Shown one piece after another: positions 63,766-64,000 of a stretch of 64,000 nt of DNA; within the stretch, counting starts at the first letter, position 1; each line of letters begins with the position of its first letter. Source of the DNA: Salinibacter altiplanensis (lineage in GTDB: Bacteria; Bacteroidota; Rhodothermia; Rhodothermales; Salinibacteraceae). The stretch spans positions 466,325 to 530,324 of the forward strand of contig NZ_NCQY01000030.1 in assembly GCF_002894645.1 (NCBI RefSeq). Reading direction: 5' to 3'. The notes beneath the pieces are model-generated. The model was not told where the DNA came from. It made no database searches and worked only from the letters and a program-made list of their open reading frames with translations. The position numbers and the translations under genes were made by a program.

Positions 63766-64000
63766 ATGGATTTTGACCCGGAAACGACCTTGTCCCTCGC
63801 CGGGCAGGACCTCGACGACACGTTCAACAGCGTTTTGCCCCCCCTCTACCAGTCGGCCATCTTCCAGTTCGAAGATGTCGGCGAAACGAAGGGCTACGAT
63901 TACACCCGGAGCGGCAACCCCACGCGGACGGCCCTAGAAGACACTCTGGCCGATCTCGATGGTGGGGCTGGCGCCGTGGCCTGTGCAACCGGCATGGCTG
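63766..64000 (+). CDS. Cys/Met metabolism PLP-dependent enzyme (5' part, runs off window)
   Basis: The visible 78 residues match the N-terminus of the gamma-family PLP enzymes (cystathionine gamma-synthase/lyase, O-acetylhomoserine sulfhydrylase): LPPLYQSAIFQFED, GYDYTRSGNPTRTALEDTLA and GGAGAVACATGMA. The PLP lysine and the rest lie beyond the right edge. ATG at 63766 (MDFDPETTLS) follows the riboswitch hairpin by 7 bases. Which reaction it carries out cannot be decided from this part; the SAM riboswitch points to methionine or cysteine synthesis. Confidence 0.88.
   Translation, partial: MDFDPETTLSLAGQDLDDTFNSVLPPLYQSAIFQFEDVGETKGYDYTRSGNPTRTALEDTLADLDGGAGAVACATGMA

Overview
The window is 64 kb of high-GC, gene-dense bacterial chromosome. 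Proteins are markedly acidic (for example the acidic tail of ribosomal protein L31). Most start codons lack an upstream Shine-Dalgarno sequence. A PorV-type outer membrane protein of the type IX secretion system is present. Together these point to a halophilic member of the Bacteroidota/Rhodothermota group, most like Salinibacter and relatives. This placement is inferred from gene content and was not checked against a database. The high GC content produces many long antisense open frames, which are left out.

Layout. 1-1274: the 3' end of protoporphyrinogen oxidase, convergent with an unknown gene. 1421-12683: a fatty-acid degradation region, all on the minus strand. It holds a 2,4-dienoyl-CoA reductase, FadE, an SDR, thiolase FadA, the fused FadN, acyl-CoA ligase FadD and a TetR regulator. 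Three copies of a TTAAC-centred palindrome lie in front of fadE and fadN. 12886-20000: PorV, a MITE-like element, an orphan histidine-phosphoacceptor protein, an MBL hydrolase, a Lon-N domain protein, LolD, an NtrC-type regulator and a membrane TPR protein. 20254-26584: gap-pgk, an ABC-2 exporter, an amidinotransferase-fold hydrolase and a glycosyltransferase. 26885-29094: a BlaI/BlaR1-like pair whose sensor carries TonB C-terminal domains. 29160-36599: a DUF3592 protein, HNH nuclease, RluD, an aminotransferase, DprA, Obg, RNase HI and a YigZ-family protein. 36906-42347: an RND efflux adaptor and pump, a predicted exported lipoprotein methyltransferase and tRNA-Ala. 42600-47966: DUF2256 plus cryptochrome DASH, a methyltransferase, LexA, RecO and a ComEA-like protein. 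48149-55676: an OmpR-type regulator, an epimerase, a fused E2-E1 2-oxoglutarate dehydrogenase, S21, RdgB and D-aminoacyl-tRNA deacylase. 55677-64000: a decayed locus, an amidohydrolase, MoaC, a PspA operon, thymidine phosphorylase, L31, and a SAM-I riboswitch in front of a truncated Cys/Met-metabolism PLP enzyme.

Functional threads. The fad genes provide activation (FadD), acyl-CoA dehydrogenation (FadE), hydration/dehydrogenation (FadN), thiolysis (FadA) and removal of unsaturated intermediates (dienoyl-CoA reductase). The TetR protein is the obvious candidate for reading the palindromes. DNA repair and uptake are represented by DprA, a ComEA-like protein, RecO, LexA and cryptochrome DASH. 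Two RNA-level controls stand out: the SAM-I riboswitch at 63552-63668, and a strong Shine-Dalgarno sequence folded into a hairpin before rpsU, in a genome that otherwise shows almost none.
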